The notes beneath the pieces are model-generated. The model saw only the letters and a list, made by a program, of their open reading frames with translations, made no database searches and had not been told where the DNA came from. Position numbers and translations under genes: made by a program. Source: an uncultured Lachnospiraceae bacterium (GTDB lineage Bacteria > Bacillota_A > Clostridia > Lachnospirales > Lachnospiraceae). Taken from it: a stretch of DNA of 29,691 bases. This document shows, in pieces, positions 29,333 through 29,691 of the stretch (positions within the stretch are counted from its first letter, which is position 1; each line of letters opens with the position of its first letter). Location of the stretch: contig CAJUDN010000038.1 of assembly GCA_910585355.1 (NCBI GenBank), positions 1 through 29,691 on the forward strand. Direction: 5' to 3'.

Positions 29333-29691
29333 ATGAAAAAGAGCAGGAAATTGTTATCTATCATTTTGGCAGGAGCGATGGCGGCATCCCTTGCCGGATG
29401 CTCTTCCAAACCGGCAGAGACAAATGCGGCAACAGAAGCGGCGTCCACTGCGGCTGCGGCAGGCGAAACTACAGCGAACGGGACTGCGGCCAGTGAGACT
29501 ACTGCTGGCGGGACAGAGGGGGCCAAAGGGCCCCAGGCTGATGACAAGACCTATAAAATTGGCGTATTACAGTTAGTGCAGCATACAGCTCTTGATGCCG
29601 CCAACGAAGGTTTCTTCGCAGCTCTTGACGCCGCGGGGCTTACTTATGAGGCAGATCAGCAGAATGCATCCGGCGAACAGGCAAACTGCTT
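29333..29691 (+). CDS. ABC-transporter binding lipoprotein, TrpX-like (partial, cut by window end)
   Basis: The first 119 codons are visible. The lipoprotein signal ends in LAGC (Cys 23), and a long Ala/Thr/Glu/Gly linker spans about 24-68. The mature domain begins TYKIGVLQLVQHTALDAANE, the hallmark start of the TrpX/DUF534 periplasmic-binding family, often found with tryptophan or tyrosine uptake genes. The start follows AGAGGAG. The gene runs off the right edge, so permease and ATPase genes would be expected beyond it. Linker composition is like the lipoprotein at 8833, a shared feature of this organism. Confidence 0.88.
   Translation, partial: MKKSRKLLSIILAGAMAASLAGCSSKPAETNAATEAASTAAAAGETTANGTAASETTAGGTEGAKGPQADDKTYKIGVLQLVQHTALDAANEGFFAALDAAGLTYEADQQNASGEQANC

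Noticed and set aside
29391..29576. Plus-strand ORF near the right edge
   Set aside because: It is another frame of the binding-lipoprotein gene that starts at 29333 with a ribosome site and lipobox.

Overview
The window looks like ordinary chromosome of a Gram-positive anaerobe of the Lachnospiraceae (Clostridium cluster XIVa). I infer this from the gene content (TrpB2-type enzyme, ferredoxin-type aldo/keto reductase, ruvA-ruvB-zapA-U32 order, paired SEDS and PBP genes), strong AGGAGG ribosome sites with some GTG and TTG starts, and lipoproteins with Ala/Thr/Glu-rich linkers. I see no rRNA, tRNA, CRISPR array, transposase or phage gene. Twenty-nine protein genes are supported, the last cut by the window end, plus one doubtful small ORF.

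Layout. 1-5063: secreted cell-wall-binding-repeat protein (-), TrpB2, Fe-S aldo/keto reductase, XRE-type regulator (-), a small unknown gene and a NUDIX hydrolase. 5203-13543: a small-molecule uptake and salvage neighbourhood, with an MTA/SAH-deaminase-like amidohydrolase, a four-gene PotABCD-type ABC importer in the order permease-ATPase-binding protein-permease, a PfkB kinase (-), and an AbgA-like M20 amidohydrolase transcribed divergently from it. 13788-18424: SEC-C protein, SAM methyltransferase with hslO (Hsp33), cold-shock protein (-), a DUF5662-like protein, and a YprB-like RNase-H-fold nuclease (-) whose 3' end overlaps it. 18730-26018: housekeeping genes ruvA, ruvB, zapA, a U32 (RlhA/TrhP-like) protein, a SEDS (FtsW/RodA) protein and its class B PBP. 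26442-29691: galE, a second NUDIX gene, a TIM-barrel amidohydrolase and the start of a TrpX-like binding lipoprotein.

The most unusual content is between the genes. One repeat family (called R2 here) has three loci, 6519-6600, 26018-26332 and 27460-27608. Each begins 0-5 bases after a stop codon and carries a strong hairpin; the two long copies add a second long stem-loop with compensatory base changes between them, which suggests selected secondary structure. A second family (R1, about 105 bp, ends like GGGGCTGTTGC...GCAACAGCCCC followed by T) occurs at 6617-6721, 10974-11075 (left-truncated) and 14317-14424 (inverted core), and appears to act as a mobile or dispersed terminator. Two genes (5203 and 14504) have a similar terminator hairpin only 8-13 bases upstream of their ribosome site, with no room for a promoter, so they appear to depend on readthrough. 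Good sigma-A-like promoters with 17-base spacers are visible before many of the transcription units.

All family assignments come from motifs and remembered homologues; no database search was run.
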